Source: Panax quinquefolius
Lineage: Eukaryota; Streptophyta; Magnoliopsida; Apiales; Araliaceae
Length of the DNA: 64,000 nt
NCBI GenBank assembly: GCA_020205615.1
Contig: CM035168.1
Coordinates: 10,716,613-10,780,612, forward strand
Reading direction: 5' to 3'
Part shown: positions 1 to 12,870 of the stretch, piece after piece
How the letters are laid out: each line of letters begins with the position of its first letter
How positions within the stretch are numbered: the first letter of the stretch is position 1
Position numbers and translations under genes: made by a program
Notes under the pieces: generated by a model
What the model saw: only the letters and a program-made list of their open reading frames with translations
Databases searched by the model: none
Told to the model about the DNA's origin: nothing

Positions 1-2661
1 TTGAATGAATCTTGAACTGCAAAAGTGGTTATTTGCAAGGTTGAGCTCTCGATGACCAAACAAAATCTAACGAGTTTTCATGCATCACATAGCACATAAT
101 AGCATGCTCAACATATATCTCATAAACATTGGACTAACATAACATACATATTACGAGTTCATATACAAGTATAAAGATGTATAAAGATTGAGTTCCTTAC
201 TCAATCAACATGCTTTACTCAATCAACGTAGTCATAAGTTGACTTTAACATTTCATACATTCATATATATATAACACATCATGCTCTTTGCAATAAAGAT
301 TTAAATCAATCAAATTCACATAGCAAATAGGAACTGAAAGACTTGCCTTGATCGTTGTTTACCAATAATAGTTTAACAGCTTACAGTTATATGCACTTCA
401 CGTGCCCTACACAATTATATAACCATGCACATCAACTATTAGTCACATAGCAACGCATAGTAGTTGTAATGTAAACTTTACTCTACATCTCATAACCCTT
501 CCTATTATATATACACAATGTTCAATTTTATTGTGTTAACTTTCAACTTATATCTCACTGTATTTCATATTTGAAGTTCATTCAAGTGTTTATATTAACA
601 CTATTCAATATCTTATTATATTCATTTCATTTGATTTAAAACACTTTTTAGGTTCATTATCACTTATCACTATGCGTTTGACGTTTATTAAATCACACGC
701 CAATTTGTCTCTCTCTTGTGTGTGCTTAGTATGCGTATTCAACTTATCTAATATATCATTTATTAATGTTAACCATCATTATACTTCATAATATTCATGT
801 TCTATAACTTAGAACAACATCTATTAGCGTCGACATCACTATACTTGTGTATATGCATGACCGACGCCCTCCGATTGCCTCCGAATACGCATCAATCACA
901 AAGATGACCATTTTGACTACTGTTCCTGACCTCAAATTGAAAACCTTAAAGAATAAAAGTTGTAGGTCTATTCGTCCTCATTTCGGATCATCTTGAATCA
1001 CCTAAATCAGAGTTCGTATGAAAAAGTTATGCCTATTTTACTAAAACAGGTCAAAGCAGTCACACCTGACACACTTTGGGAGCAGCTGTGCCCAATTAAG
1101 CCTTGGGCACAAGAAATTTGCTCTACCTACTACAGATATTTAGCTTCATGCCCAAATGACTTAGGACATACAGCAATTTGCGCTTATTAGCGTAAACAGG
1201 ACTGAAGCTACTGTTCTTCGTGATTTTTAACCCTTTTTCTCCTACTAATCTTCATAACTTGAGTTATATACATCCAAATTAGTCCGTTTTCGATTCTATG
1301 GATTCGTAATTCATAGAACTACAACATACTAGAATTTTAACAATTTATAAAAATATTAACCAACCTAGAATTTGACCCAAAACACATGTTCAAACTCTAT
1401 TTTCATGTTTTAACACATTTAGTGAATTTGATCGCCACGGCTTCGTTTCTTAACCAATTAACACGATTTAAACTACGCCGTTTTCGTTTCTTAACATACT
1501 AACATAATCCAACATCAATTTACAGATTATAACAAGTATAGAGCATCAAATTTCGTACTTTCTAATGCCATATCATATGAACATATCAGTGCTATTTTAA
1601 ATTCCCTCCTACAATCCAATTTTATGTGTTTGATTATTCCAATAACACTCAAATATGGTGACTAACAGATTCTACCAAACTATATGTACACATATATACA
1701 ATCATCCAACGTGACTTAATAGTTTATCAGAAAATTTTCACAGAGAACTCAAACATAAAAATTAGAACTACGATATACCTTAATCCTTGTTTATTGAAGT
1801 AATTGATATATAGTGGCTTCAATTTCTTCCACAGCAAAACCCTCAATCTCTTAGCAATTCTCTTTGTGTTTTTCTCTCTTCACTACCAATCTCTCTCTAA
1901 CCCTCTGCTATTTTGGCCTTAGAAAATAAGACGCGAAGAAATAAACTGGCACTCCCCCACTTACTCTTCCGTTAGAAAATAACAAAAAGGCGTCAGTTGA
2001 ATAAGCCAAAGGCCACAGGGCCTTGTTTGGCTACCACAAACCCGCCAAACTAGATTATTTTTATAATACTTTTATTATATAGTTTCACTTGTCACACATG
2101 TAACATTTAAATAACTTGCAATTATAATTAAAATAATTATAATAATTATAAATCCCATTGTAACATACTTAATAAATCTTTACATATCTAATTTAATTAA
2201 TAAATTAGATCAAAACAACATTTTATTTAATTTAATTATTTTCTTAAATATTAAGCAATTGATTTAATTTAATTATTTCCTTAAATTAAATCCTTCAAAT
2301 AAAATTAACATTATTCAATTTAATTTACATTAATCAATTTAGTTACTAAATTAATGCACCATAATTCATCAACTATTTATTTATCTCAATAAATAAATTA
2401 ATTAAAATATTTATTTAATTCAATAAATATTTAAAATTAATTATAAAATTCATTTAATTTCTTCAATAGTTAACTTAACTATTAAACCTCACTTTTCCAA
2501 TATAATATATATATTTCTCTTCATATTTCTCTTTATCATCATATATTTCAAATATATATAGCATATATATATATACATACTCAAACTCAAAATATCTCAT
2601 AATAAGAATTTTAATTATTAAATTCTTATTTTAATAATTTATAAAAATTCGGGTTGTCACA
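1..2661 (-). repeat. 3' LTR of element A (partial)
   Basis: This copy matches about 5946-8592. Its minus-strand start (TGTGACAACCC) is at 2661; its end lies beyond the window. It lacks a stretch of about 29 nt present at 6537-6565 of the other copy. Differences between the copies cluster at 1030-1200 versus 6990-7160, mostly at CAG/CTG sites. Confidence 0.75.
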
Positions 2662-2674
2662 TCTTTCCCCCCTT
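2662..2674 (-). other. Polypurine tract of element A
   Basis: On the minus strand this reads AAGGGGGGAAAGA and abuts the LTR start TGTGACAACCC. This is the usual plus-strand priming site arrangement of gypsy elements. Confidence 0.75.
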
Positions 2675-3758
2675 ATAAGGATTCCGTCCTCGGAATCAAC
2701 GAAACCTCCCTTACTCGGTTTTCACCAAATCTCTTTTCAAAATTTATCGTTGAATAACTTCATCACATTACCTTAATATAGGTTTTATATTTCTTACTCC
2801 CACCATTATTCATAATAAATTCTTGTAAGTTTTATTTCATAACATTTACTTAGACTCGATTATGTTTGAGTATTACATATTCTTTGACCCATTCATTATC
2901 TTTCTCTAAGGATCATTATCATATACTATATTCTCAAACTCTCGGGACATTACATTCACCCCTTCGTCCTTGAAATTTTTGACTTACTAACACTCGTTCA
3001 TTTCATTTATCAAAATAGATTTTATGTCAATATCTATTTATTCATTAGGTTCTGCAACCAAATTCTTTCTCGAAGGATCTTTCTAAGATCGCCATATTCC
3101 TCATCTCTTCCTCTTCTAAGAGTTTCACATTTTCTGTTCTTCTGGAATTTCATTTCTTTATTGAAATTATTATGTTTTACTTAATTTTTCTCATCCTTCC
3201 CACTTTCACCTTTCAAAATAATAAGAATCTTCCATAATTGCTCAATAATTGCGAAGCGATATGAATAACAGGAATTTAAAAGATTCCAAATCATGTTGAG
3301 GGGTCATAAGACCTTGAACTACGTCCCTAGGTTATCAAGTATCTCGACTTGAACCTTTAACAGTCATAAGACTATACGGACCTTGAACTCTTCTCCAGGT
3401 TTAACAGTGTTTCACCACCATAAACCATCTTTAACAGAATGTTTAGCAATCACACAGACTGAAAACACTCTCTGCAAGTACTCTAGGTGATCAGCCTATC
3501 GTACCCCTACGTCGTGCACAACGTATTACATCTTAACATCATAACGACTATATGCGTTACTTTCGGAACCATTGTCTCCGATAACATGTCCCCTTTTATA
3601 GGGTTGTTCACCTCAGCTTTTCAACATCTGAATCCGCACCAAAACAATTTGGTTTGGCATAACTTCTCAAGAAACGCTTGAATTTTATGAACATCTTTCA
3701 ATATTCGTCTAGCTGAATCAAATAGCATAGACTTCTACAACAATTCAAGGACATCAAT

Positions 3759-3796
<38 letters not shown>

Positions 3797-5558
3797 TCAT
3801 ATCTTAAAGAAATCTCAAAAATCTTTTTATGGCGTCATGATTATGACGTTGTCATACTACATCTCTCCATAGTGGGCTGACGATCGTATGATCACATCCA
3901 ACACCAGGTTCCATTGCATTGATGACTCCATCGTTTATCATATCACCCGATACATATAGTTAAAATATATTTTGAAAATTTTAAAATCATTTTTTTATCT
4001 AGCCGAAACAAACAACATAGATATGCGAATAATAGCACTATTTAAAAAAATTATTTGGTTCACTAGTGTGACCCAACATTTTTCAGAAATCAAAAGTATA
4101 ACCATTGGCACGAAGTCAATAAATTTCGAAAATCTAGCAAAGCTAGAAGATTTGAAAAACCTATGTCTCCACTTTCTATACTGATCCATTGCTTAATAAT
4201 TCTATATATTCCCACAATTCTCAATTCTTCATTCATAACTTATCTAAACCCCAGTATAGTTCATCAAACTTATCGCACATTGGAAATTCAGGAACTTGCC
4301 ACAATAATATGAGTTTAAGAACTTATCCTAGTCAGACCATAAGCGTCCATTCGCTGAGGGGTTCAAAACATACCATATTATTGTGAGTCACGAACTTACC
4401 ATATGCATTAGTTTTAAGAACCGCACCTAATCCTAATAATATCTGACTAATCTAAATAGTTTTTAACTATCAAACATATACATGAGAAAAGAATCACCTT
4501 TTCGCCACATATACATCGATAGCGCGACACCAATATTCCAATGATTATCAATGTGATAAACTGAGTGCAAGCACAAAACCCTCGCCCATACAAGGATTTG
4601 TACAACTCAGCCATCACATGAGTCCTCAATTGAAATCCCACCTAACTCTATCTTACTCTTAACTTGCTCTTTGCTCGATACGAATTCCTCGTATCACATT
4701 ATCTATAACTCCTCGTGAGTTTATTTCGTACTATATCATAATATATTATCTTCATAGCATCAAGCTATAATTATTCAAACATTAAAGACTATCTTTCTTT
4801 TATAACTTAAACAGATCACGTCGTGATCTTATTCTATAATCATCTCCCTTAAAAGTATTTTCTTAACTCGTGATCATTTTATTTTACGATCCCCTTTCTT
4901 TTCCTTTTCATCATTACGACATTCTTCATTTTCTTGAGTATTGGAGTTAGGCAACTCCCATTTTTTTTTTATCACTTCAAGATTCTTCTTTGAATTTTCT
5001 TGTTTATATAACAATTCTTCCTTTAAGAATTTCTAACTTCATTCACATTGCTCAACATTTCATCATACGTATCCATTTTCTATACGTGGTACACATCGAG
5101 TCTCTAATAGTTTCAATATGGTACGCTGAGTGGTTTCCCACAAACAACCAACAAACTAGGTTCCGAGTTGCTAGTTCGTATATACCTCCGCTCTATGAAG
5201 GAATCGTTTAGCCCAGATACCATACATCAACTATTAAAGAGTACAATTGTACCATGCTTAAATATAACTTTTTTTTTTATTCTTAACTTCTTTATCATTC
5301 TCTTCTTATAGACATTGTCTATTTATCATCACCTTACATCCTTATTATTGGAGTTGGGTAACCCCACTTTCATATTCCTTATAACTTTGCGAGATTCTTC
5401 TTTGAATTCTCTCACACATGTTTTAATCCCTCCTTTATAAATTTCTTAAACTATTTCTTATTGTTCAAACTCTATTTGAGCGTATTCTTTCATTATCATC
5501 ATCTTCCTTCTCTAAGGTTATAGCCTACGGTACTCCTACCTAAGGTTTATAACCTACA
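2675..5558 (-). other. Non-coding internal region of element A
   Basis: This 2.9-kb AT-rich stretch lies between PPT and PBS. All open frames are 60-73 codons, and none shows a zinc knuckle, a protease DTG, an RT YxDD or integrase motifs. A dinucleotide run sits at 3763-3794. I see nothing else that can be named. Confidence 0.6.
3763..3794. repeat. (AT)n microsatellite
   Basis: About 16 uninterrupted AT units inside the non-coding internal region of element A. Confidence 0.9.
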
Positions 5559-5571
5559 GCTTTGATACCAA
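5559..5571 (-). other. Primer binding site of element A
   Basis: On the minus strand this reads TTGGTATCAAAGC, close to the TGGTATCAGAGC sequence complementary to the 3' end of plant initiator Met-tRNA. It sits two bases from the LTR end. Confidence 0.7.
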
Positions 5572-5572
5572 C

Positions 5573-8500
5573 TATAACGACCCCAAAATTCATACAATTT
5601 AATTCTCGACTTCGGTCGTTAATAATACATTCAACCTCTAATTTTTACATCATTAAACCATAATACAACCATTGAAATTTGCGGAATAATTAAAATTTTC
5701 TATTACAATTAAAATTTTCTATTCAAACTAAACTATTCTCGTTCCAAGAACTTTCAACCTTTACATCTAAATATCTCATAATCATTTTAATACTACAATA
5801 GTTTACATTGCAAAATAATATTACAATTCAACATTAATACATTATTCGGAACCTTAAACATGGTTCAAATAATAATAACACAACCAAAGTGTATAAATCT
5901 TCAAGTATCACATCTGATTCATGTCTTTCAAGTAACACATAACTTTACCTTGAATCTTGAACCTGCAAAAGTGGTTATTTGCAAGGTTGAGCTCGACAGC
6001 CCAACAAAATCTAATAGTTTTCATGCATCACATAGCACATAATAGCATGCTCAACATATATCTCATAAACATTGGACTAACATAACATACATATTACAGT
6101 TCATATAACAAGTATAAAGATGTATAAAGATTGAGTTCCTTACTCAATCAACATGCTTTACTCAATCAACGTAGTCATAAGTTGACTTTAACATTTCATA
6201 CATTCAACATATATATAACACATCATGCTCTTTGCAATAAAGATTTAAATCAATCAAATTCACATAGCAAATAGGAACTGAAAGACTTGCCTTGATCGTT
6301 GTTTACCAATAACAGTTTAACAACTTACAGTTATCTGCACTTCACGTGCCCTACACAATTATATAACCATGCACATCAACTATTAGTCACATAGCAACGC
6401 ATAGTAGTTGTAATGTAAACTTTACTCTACATCTCATAACCCTTCCTATTATATATACACAATGTTCAATTTTATTGTGTTAACTTTCAACTTATATCTC
6501 ACTGTATTTCATATTTGAAGTTCATTCAAGTGTTTAAGTCTTGCTAGGACTACTTATTGGTTTTATATTAACACTATTCAATATCTTATTATATTCATTT
6601 CATTTGATTTAAAACACTTTTTACGTTCATTATCACTTATCACGGCGTTTCGACGTTTATTCGTCACACGCTCAATTTGTCTCTCTTGCGTGTGCTTAGT
6701 ATGCGTATTCAACTTATCTAATATATCATTTATTAATGTTAAGCATCATTATACCTCATAATATTCATGTTCTATAACTTAGAACAACATCTATTAGCGT
6801 CGACATCATTATACTTGTGTATGTGCATGACCGACGCCCTCCGATTGCCTCCGAATACGCATCAATCACAAAGATGACCATTTTGACTACTGTTCCCGAC
6901 CTCATATTGAAAACCTTAAAGAATAAAAGTTGTAGGTATATTCGTCCTCGTTCCGGATCATCTTGAATCACCTAAATCGGAGTTTGTATGAAAACGTTAT
7001 GCCTATTTTACTAAAAACAGGTCAAAGCGGTCACACACGACACACTTTGGGTGCAATTGCGCCCAATTAAGCCTTTGGGCATAGCAGCAGCTACCCCCCA
7101 AACATCTTATTGCGCCCTAAATGACTTAGGGCACAGTAGTTTACTCAAGTTAGCGTAAACGGGACACAAGCTCTTGTTCTTCGTGATTTTGACCCTTTTT
7201 CTCCTACTAATCTTCATAACTTGAATTACACACATCCAAATTAGTCCATTTTCGATTCTATGGATTCGTAATTCATAGAACTACAACATACTAGAATTCT
7301 AACAATTTATAAAAACATTAACCAACCTAAAATTTGACCCAAAACACATGTTCATACTATATTTTCATGTTTTAACACATTTAGCGAATTCGATCGCCAC
7401 GGCTTCGTTTCTTAACCAATTAACACGATTTAAACTACGTCGTTTTCCTTTCTTAACATACTAACATAATCCAACATCAATTTACAGATTATAACAAGTA
7501 TAGAGCATCAAATTTCATACTTTCTAATGCCATATCATATGAACATATCACTGCTATTTTAAATTCCCTCCTACAATCCAATTTTATGTGTTTGATTATT
7601 CCAATAACACTCAAATATGGTGACTAACAAATTCTACCAAACTATATGTACACATATATACAATCATCCAACGTGACTTAATAGTTTACAGAAAATTTTC
7701 ACAGAGAACTCAAACATAAAAATTAGAACTACGATATACCTTAATCCTTGTTTATTGAAGTAATTGATATATAGTGGCTTCAATTTCTTCCACAGCAAAA
7801 CCCTCAATCTCTTAGCAATTCTCTCTGTGTTTTTCTCTCTTCACTACCAATCTCTCTCTAACCCTCTGCTATTTTGGCCTTAGAAAATAAGACGCGAAGA
7901 AATAAACTGGCACTCCCAACACTTACTCTAGTTAGAAAATAACAAAAAGGCGTCAATTGAATAAGCCAAAGGCCACAGGGCCTTGTTTGGCTACCACAAA
8001 CCCGCTCAAACTAGATTATTTTATAATACTTTTATTATATAGTTTCATTTGTCACACATGTAACATTTAAATAACTTGCAATTATAATTATAATAATTAT
8101 AAATCCCATTATAACATACTTAATAAATCTTTACATATCTAATTTAATTAATAAATTAGATCAAAACAACATTTTATTTAATTTAATTATTTTCTTAAAT
8201 ATTAAGCAATTGATTTAATTTAATTATTTCCTTAAATTAAATCCTTCAAATAAAATTAACATTATTCAATTTAATTTACATTAATCAATTTAGTTACTAA
8301 ATTAATGCACCATAATTCATCAACTATTTATTTATCTCAATAAATAAATTAATTAAAATATTTATTTAATTCAATAAATATTTAAAATTAATTACAAAAT
8401 TCATTTAATTTCTTCAATAGTTAACTTAACTATTAAACCTCACTTTTCCATATATAAATATATATTTCTCTTTCACATTATATCATATATTTCAACATAT

Positions 8501-8592
8501 ATATATATATATATATACATACTCAAACTCAAAATATCTCATAATAAGAATTTTAATTATTAAATTCTTATTTTAATAATTTATAAAAATTT
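5573..8592 (-). repeat. 5' LTR of element A
   Basis: About 3.02 kb. The inner end abuts the PBS. The outer end stops at 8592, about 12 nt short of the TGTGACAACCCG terminus seen in the other copy, so the element edge was trimmed or rearranged. No target duplication can be tested because the other edge is outside the window. There is no coding sequence inside; the short frames at 5860-6042 and 6765-6971 are chance frames. Confidence 0.75.
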
Positions 8593-9395
8593 GACTCGTG
8601 AGTTCATAAGTAAAGAATTTACTTGCTAATTATATTTACAAAATAGAGGAATAAGTTCAAGGATAAATTTTTAAAGATTTATAATTTAATTTATCCGTAA
8701 ATCAATAACGACAACACGAAATTAGGAGCAAAAATAATATTGTACCAAAAATAATTTAGATTTAAAATGAATAAATTTTTATCATGAATAGTACCGGTGA
8801 ATAGACTCGAGTTGAATAAGACTTCGTGAATTAAGCTCATGTAAAATACCAAACCAAGAAAAAAACCGAATCCCAGGATCCGAAAATACCAAAAAACAAG
8901 GTCGAACCAAGCATGCAGGGCCACGGCTCGGCATATTAAAATCTGGTTTTTTCGATTCGATTTGCTATCTATGTATATAATTATTAATTTTTGGCAAAAT
9001 CTTTCGAGTGATTTACTTTGTTAAGAAAATAGTAATAATCTTAATAAATATTAAAAATAATAAAATAATTTATAATAACCAATACAATACTAAAATTACC
9101 TATCATTAACTAGTTATATCTCAGATCAATTAAAATTTTAATAGTCAAGCAAAATTATAAATTACTTTCAAAGTATATAATCAAATTTGATTTTTTTTAA
9201 AATTATACAAAAATAGTAATAAAATAAATATAAAAATAATAAAATAATTTAATAAACAATAAAATTATACATTAACTATATATCTCAATCAATTAAAATT
9301 TTAATAGTATTATAAAGACCCCAAAGTATATAATCAAAGATTTTATAAAAATACTTTAAAATTAAATAATTTATTAACTTTTAAAATGAATTTCA
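8593..9395. other. Non-genic spacer with LTR fragment and AT-rich duplication
   Basis: 8654-8815 resembles the minus-strand LTR of D1 around 50620-50800, so it is a solitary LTR fragment. About 9031-9192 and 9215-9345 are two diverged copies of one AT-rich unit, with a period of about 184 bp. The rest shows nothing recognisable. Confidence 0.55.
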
Positions 9396-9400
9396 AATAT
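9396..9400. repeat. Target-site duplication of B1, left (AATAT)
   Basis: AATAT directly precedes TGTGAGACCCC. The same five bases follow the end of the B1 3' LTR at 37210-37214. A 5-bp duplication is standard for gypsy integrase. Confidence 0.85.
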
Positions 9401-10754
9401 TGTGAGACCCCAAAGTTTATGAATAAAGAAATTTCTATTTTTTTGAATATTATGGTGTGGATTTGATATAATGTTATAGTTGTGGGTAATATTTATAAAT
9501 TTTGCAAAGTATGCAAGTTGTTATATAATATTCGATTGGTGGGAGAATATTCTTTTATCGGGGAATATAAAATGCGATGGCACAATCATTGGTGGACCCC
9601 CTAAGCGGAAGTATTGTCATAGTAAAAAATGACAAAATTATCTTTTATAAAAATACAATACGAAAGTGTTACTGTTAAAACTGTTGAACTACCCGGTAGT
9701 AAAAGTATAGTAATACGCGTGGTTGCATAGTAGCACATGGTATTGATTATTGATGCTTACGTAAGAAATCACTCAGTTATACTCAATTATTGCTATAGTA
9801 ATTGTTGCATCATATCTCTCATATTATTGATTCAATTATTATCATAGTATCATCTGTATAATATGTTATATTATTAATTCAATAATTGAGATGACAAAGT
9901 TATTCATATTATTATTTACAATATTAACAATGTCTAGAAGTTCTGTCAAGGAGAGGTTTGGTCACCTAATTGCGCGCCAATAAGGAGAAATCCATATCGG
10001 AAAGCCCCCTCTTTCCTGGGAACGACCTGGTTGTTAAATATTGTGAATTATAATATTAATGATGAATAATTTCGTGTTGATTAAAGATGAAATTGATAGT
10101 TCTATTGTGTTGGAATTATTAGTGTTAGTGAAAATCAACATTTATTTCGATAAAAATTGATGTCTGGAGGTTATATTGAGCAACCGGGTAATTAACCGGA
10201 TAAATGAGCAATTAATTGCTATTGATTCACATGATTATAACTATTTGTTCACATGTGTGTACTATTGATTCACATTCATTTACTATTAGGGGAGTTGGTG
10301 CAAGATTGATAATACTTGCATGACTAAGTTAAAAATGGAGGTATAGATGGAGGTACTTATCTTTGTAATTCGTATTTTCACATGTCTAGAACTATTGATT
10401 CACATAATTTACTATTGATTCACATGATTTACTATTAGGGGAGATGGTGCAAGTTTGATAATACTTGCAGGACTAAATTAAAAATGAAGAAAAAGAGGAA
10501 GGCATTATACTGTAATATTTCGAGCCCCAAAATGTGCAATTATCGAAACTATATTTTTCTACAAATAGAAGCTCATTCCTTCATTATTTTTCACCAATTC
10601 ACTAAAGCTATAGAGCAATTATTGTAGAGAGAAATTATAGAGAGAAAGAAGAAGAGAAGTCTGCTACCAAACTATTCCAGTATCAAGTCTTCTTTTGAGG
10701 TAAGGGGTATTATTTCTTTCGTATTCATGAAGAGAATTATTTTCTTTCAATACT

Positions 10755-11087
10755 CGTAAGAACTGTTATTCCATTCTTTATTATTATGTTGGAATAACCT
10801 GTCTATGAGAAGTACCGCATACATGGTGAAATTCTTCTGTTATTCCATTCTTTTTTATTCTGTTGGAATAACCTGTCTATGCGGTCTATCGCATGCCTGG
10901 TGAATTCTGTTGTTATTCCATTCTTTATTATTTTATTGGAATATCACATGCATGCGGATTACGCACGACTGGTTCCATTCTTTATTATTACATTGGAATA
11001 TCCATGCATGCGGATTACGTATGACCTGGTTCCATTCTTTATTATTCTGTTGGGAATAACCTATCTGTGCGGTCTATCGCATGCATT
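10755..11087. repeat. Hairpin-forming tandem repeat array in B1 5' LTR
   Basis: Units of about 70-85 bp each contain GTTATTCCA and TGGAATAAC flanking a short AT loop, which can form a 9-bp stem. They are followed by CATGCG and CGCATG, a second small inverted repeat. B2 inserted inside one unit; the array resumes at 14983-15130. Confidence 0.75.
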
Positions 11088-11793
11088 TGTGAGACCCCAA
11101 ATTTTATGAATAAAGATTTAAATTTCTTGAAATATTTTTTTCAAAATTATGGTGTGGATTTGAGATAATGTTATAGTTGTGGATAATATTTATAAATTTT
11201 GAAAAGTATGCACGTTGTTGTATAATATTCGTTTGGTCAGGAAATATTCTTTTTATCGGGGAATATCCGTACGACGGAACAATCATTGGTGGACCCCACA
11301 ACGGAAGTATTGTCGTTGTAAGAAAACGATAGAATTATCTTTTTATAAAAATAACGACGGATGTTTTACTGTTAACTGTTGAAACACCCGGTGTTAAAAA
11401 AGAAAGAATGTCTGGCGTGGTTGCGTAGTAGTAATACCGGTATTGATTATTGATGCTTACGTGAGAAGTCACTCAGTTTTGTTCAATTATTGCTACAGTA
11501 ATTGTTGCATAGTATCTCACGTTATTTGATTCAATTATTGTCGATATTTTATATATTATTAAATCAATAATTGAGATAACAAAGTTATTAATATTATTAT
11601 TTGTAATATTAACGATGTCTAGAAGTTCTGCCAAAGAGAGGTTTGGTCACCTAATTGAGCGCCAATAGGGAGAAATCCTTATTGGAAAGCCCCCTCTTTC
11701 CTGGGAACGACCTGGTCGATTAATATTGTGAATTATAATAATGATGATAAATATTGTTAAATATTTTGAGGTGTCTTTTTATGAAGTCACGGA

Positions 11794-11797
<4 letters not shown>

Positions 11798-11850
<53 letters not shown>
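11798..11850. repeat. (TA)n microsatellite
   Basis: About 26 TA units in the U3 part of solo LTR B2. The other B-family LTR copies lack it. Confidence 0.9.
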
Positions 11851-11854
<4 letters not shown>

Positions 11855-12236
11855 TTATTAGTATTATTAATGTAATAAAATAGAAAAGCTTTTTATATAA
11901 AATGAATACTTTTATAAAGTTATTTGTTTTATTAGACAATAATTAGAATATAATTTATTTTATTATCGTAGTATTTTGCATAGTAAAATCTTTTTATATA
12001 AAATAGAATACTTTTATAAAGTTATTTGTTTTATTAGACAATAATTAGAATATAATATATTTTATTATGCATAGTGTTTGCATAGTACTCAATATAGTGT
12101 TTCAGATAGTAAAATCTTTTTATATAAAATAAAATACTTTTATAAAGTTAATTGTTTTATTAGATTTTAAATAATATATATATATATTATAATATATTTT
12201 ATTGCATAGTAACCTTTCTATTTTCCTATAAATAAG

Positions 12237-12244
12237 ATGCTTAG
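12237..12244 (+). promoter_or_regulatory. TATA box of solo LTR B2
   Basis: TATAAATA lies at the same place in the LTR as the TATAAATAGAAG motif of B3 and B4, upstream of the conserved R-like segment and hairpin array. The promoter role is inferred from position. Confidence 0.5.
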
Positions 12245-12459
12245 TTAGAATTGAAATCACACCAGAAGTTCAGAGAATTCTCCTTCCATAATCTTGAGCT
12301 TATTTCTTTAGAGTTTAAGAAAGCTTTGAGCGTAGTGCAAGTTTTCTTCAAGTATATCCCCATTCTACCCATTTGAAAGTACTCTTCTTTATAAGGTATG
12401 GGATATTATTTGTTTGTACTCGTAAGGGGTATTATTTCTTTTCGTCTTCATGAAGAGAA

Positions 12460-12870
12460 CTTCGTTATTCCATTCGTTACTTATACATTGGAATAACTTT
12501 GTATATGCGGACTACCCTATACTTGGTGAAATTCTTCTGTTATTCCAATCTTTATTATTATGTTGGAATAACCTGTCTATGCGAAATACCGCATACATGG
12601 TGAAATTCTTCTATTATTCCATTCTTTATTATTCTGTCAGAATATCCTGTCTGTGCGTTTACGCATGACCTGGTTCCATTATTTATTATTTTGTTGGGAA
12701 TAACATGTCTGTGCGATCTATTTCATGCATGGTGAATTCTTCAGTTATTCCATTCTTTATTATTCTGTTGGAATAACCTGTCTATGTGGATTACCACATG
12801 AATGGTGAATGATCCTTTGTATTCATTCCTTATTAAACTGTGGAAATGATCTGTTTACGTAGATTATGAT
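12460..12870. repeat. Hairpin-forming tandem repeat array in B2
   Basis: Five to six imperfect units of the TTATTCCATTCTTTATTATT type, each with GTTATTCCA/TGGAATAAC dyads and TGCG..CGCA cores. Confidence 0.7.

Larger units (their letters stand above)
1..8592 (-). mobile_element. Element A: LARD-like Ty3/gypsy LTR element, 3' LTR cut by window start
   Basis: Positions 1-2661 repeat at about 5946-8592 with very high similarity, as two LTRs would. Read on the minus strand, the left copy begins TGTGACAACCCG straight after a purine tract, and the right copy ends just before a Met-tRNA-like primer site. The order on the minus strand is therefore 5' LTR (5573-8592), PBS, internal region, PPT, 3' LTR (2661 to beyond position 1). 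LTRs of about 3 kb around a 2.9-kb internal region without gag or pol fit a large retrotransposon derivative, moved in trans. The LTR end sequence resembles chromovirus-type gypsy elements; that lineage placement is inference because no protein survives. Confidence 0.75.

Noticed and set aside
8691..8924. 77-codon minus-strand ORF rich in F, L and W (membrane-like)
   Set aside because: It overlaps an LTR fragment shared with D1 (50620-50800), where the frame is not kept.
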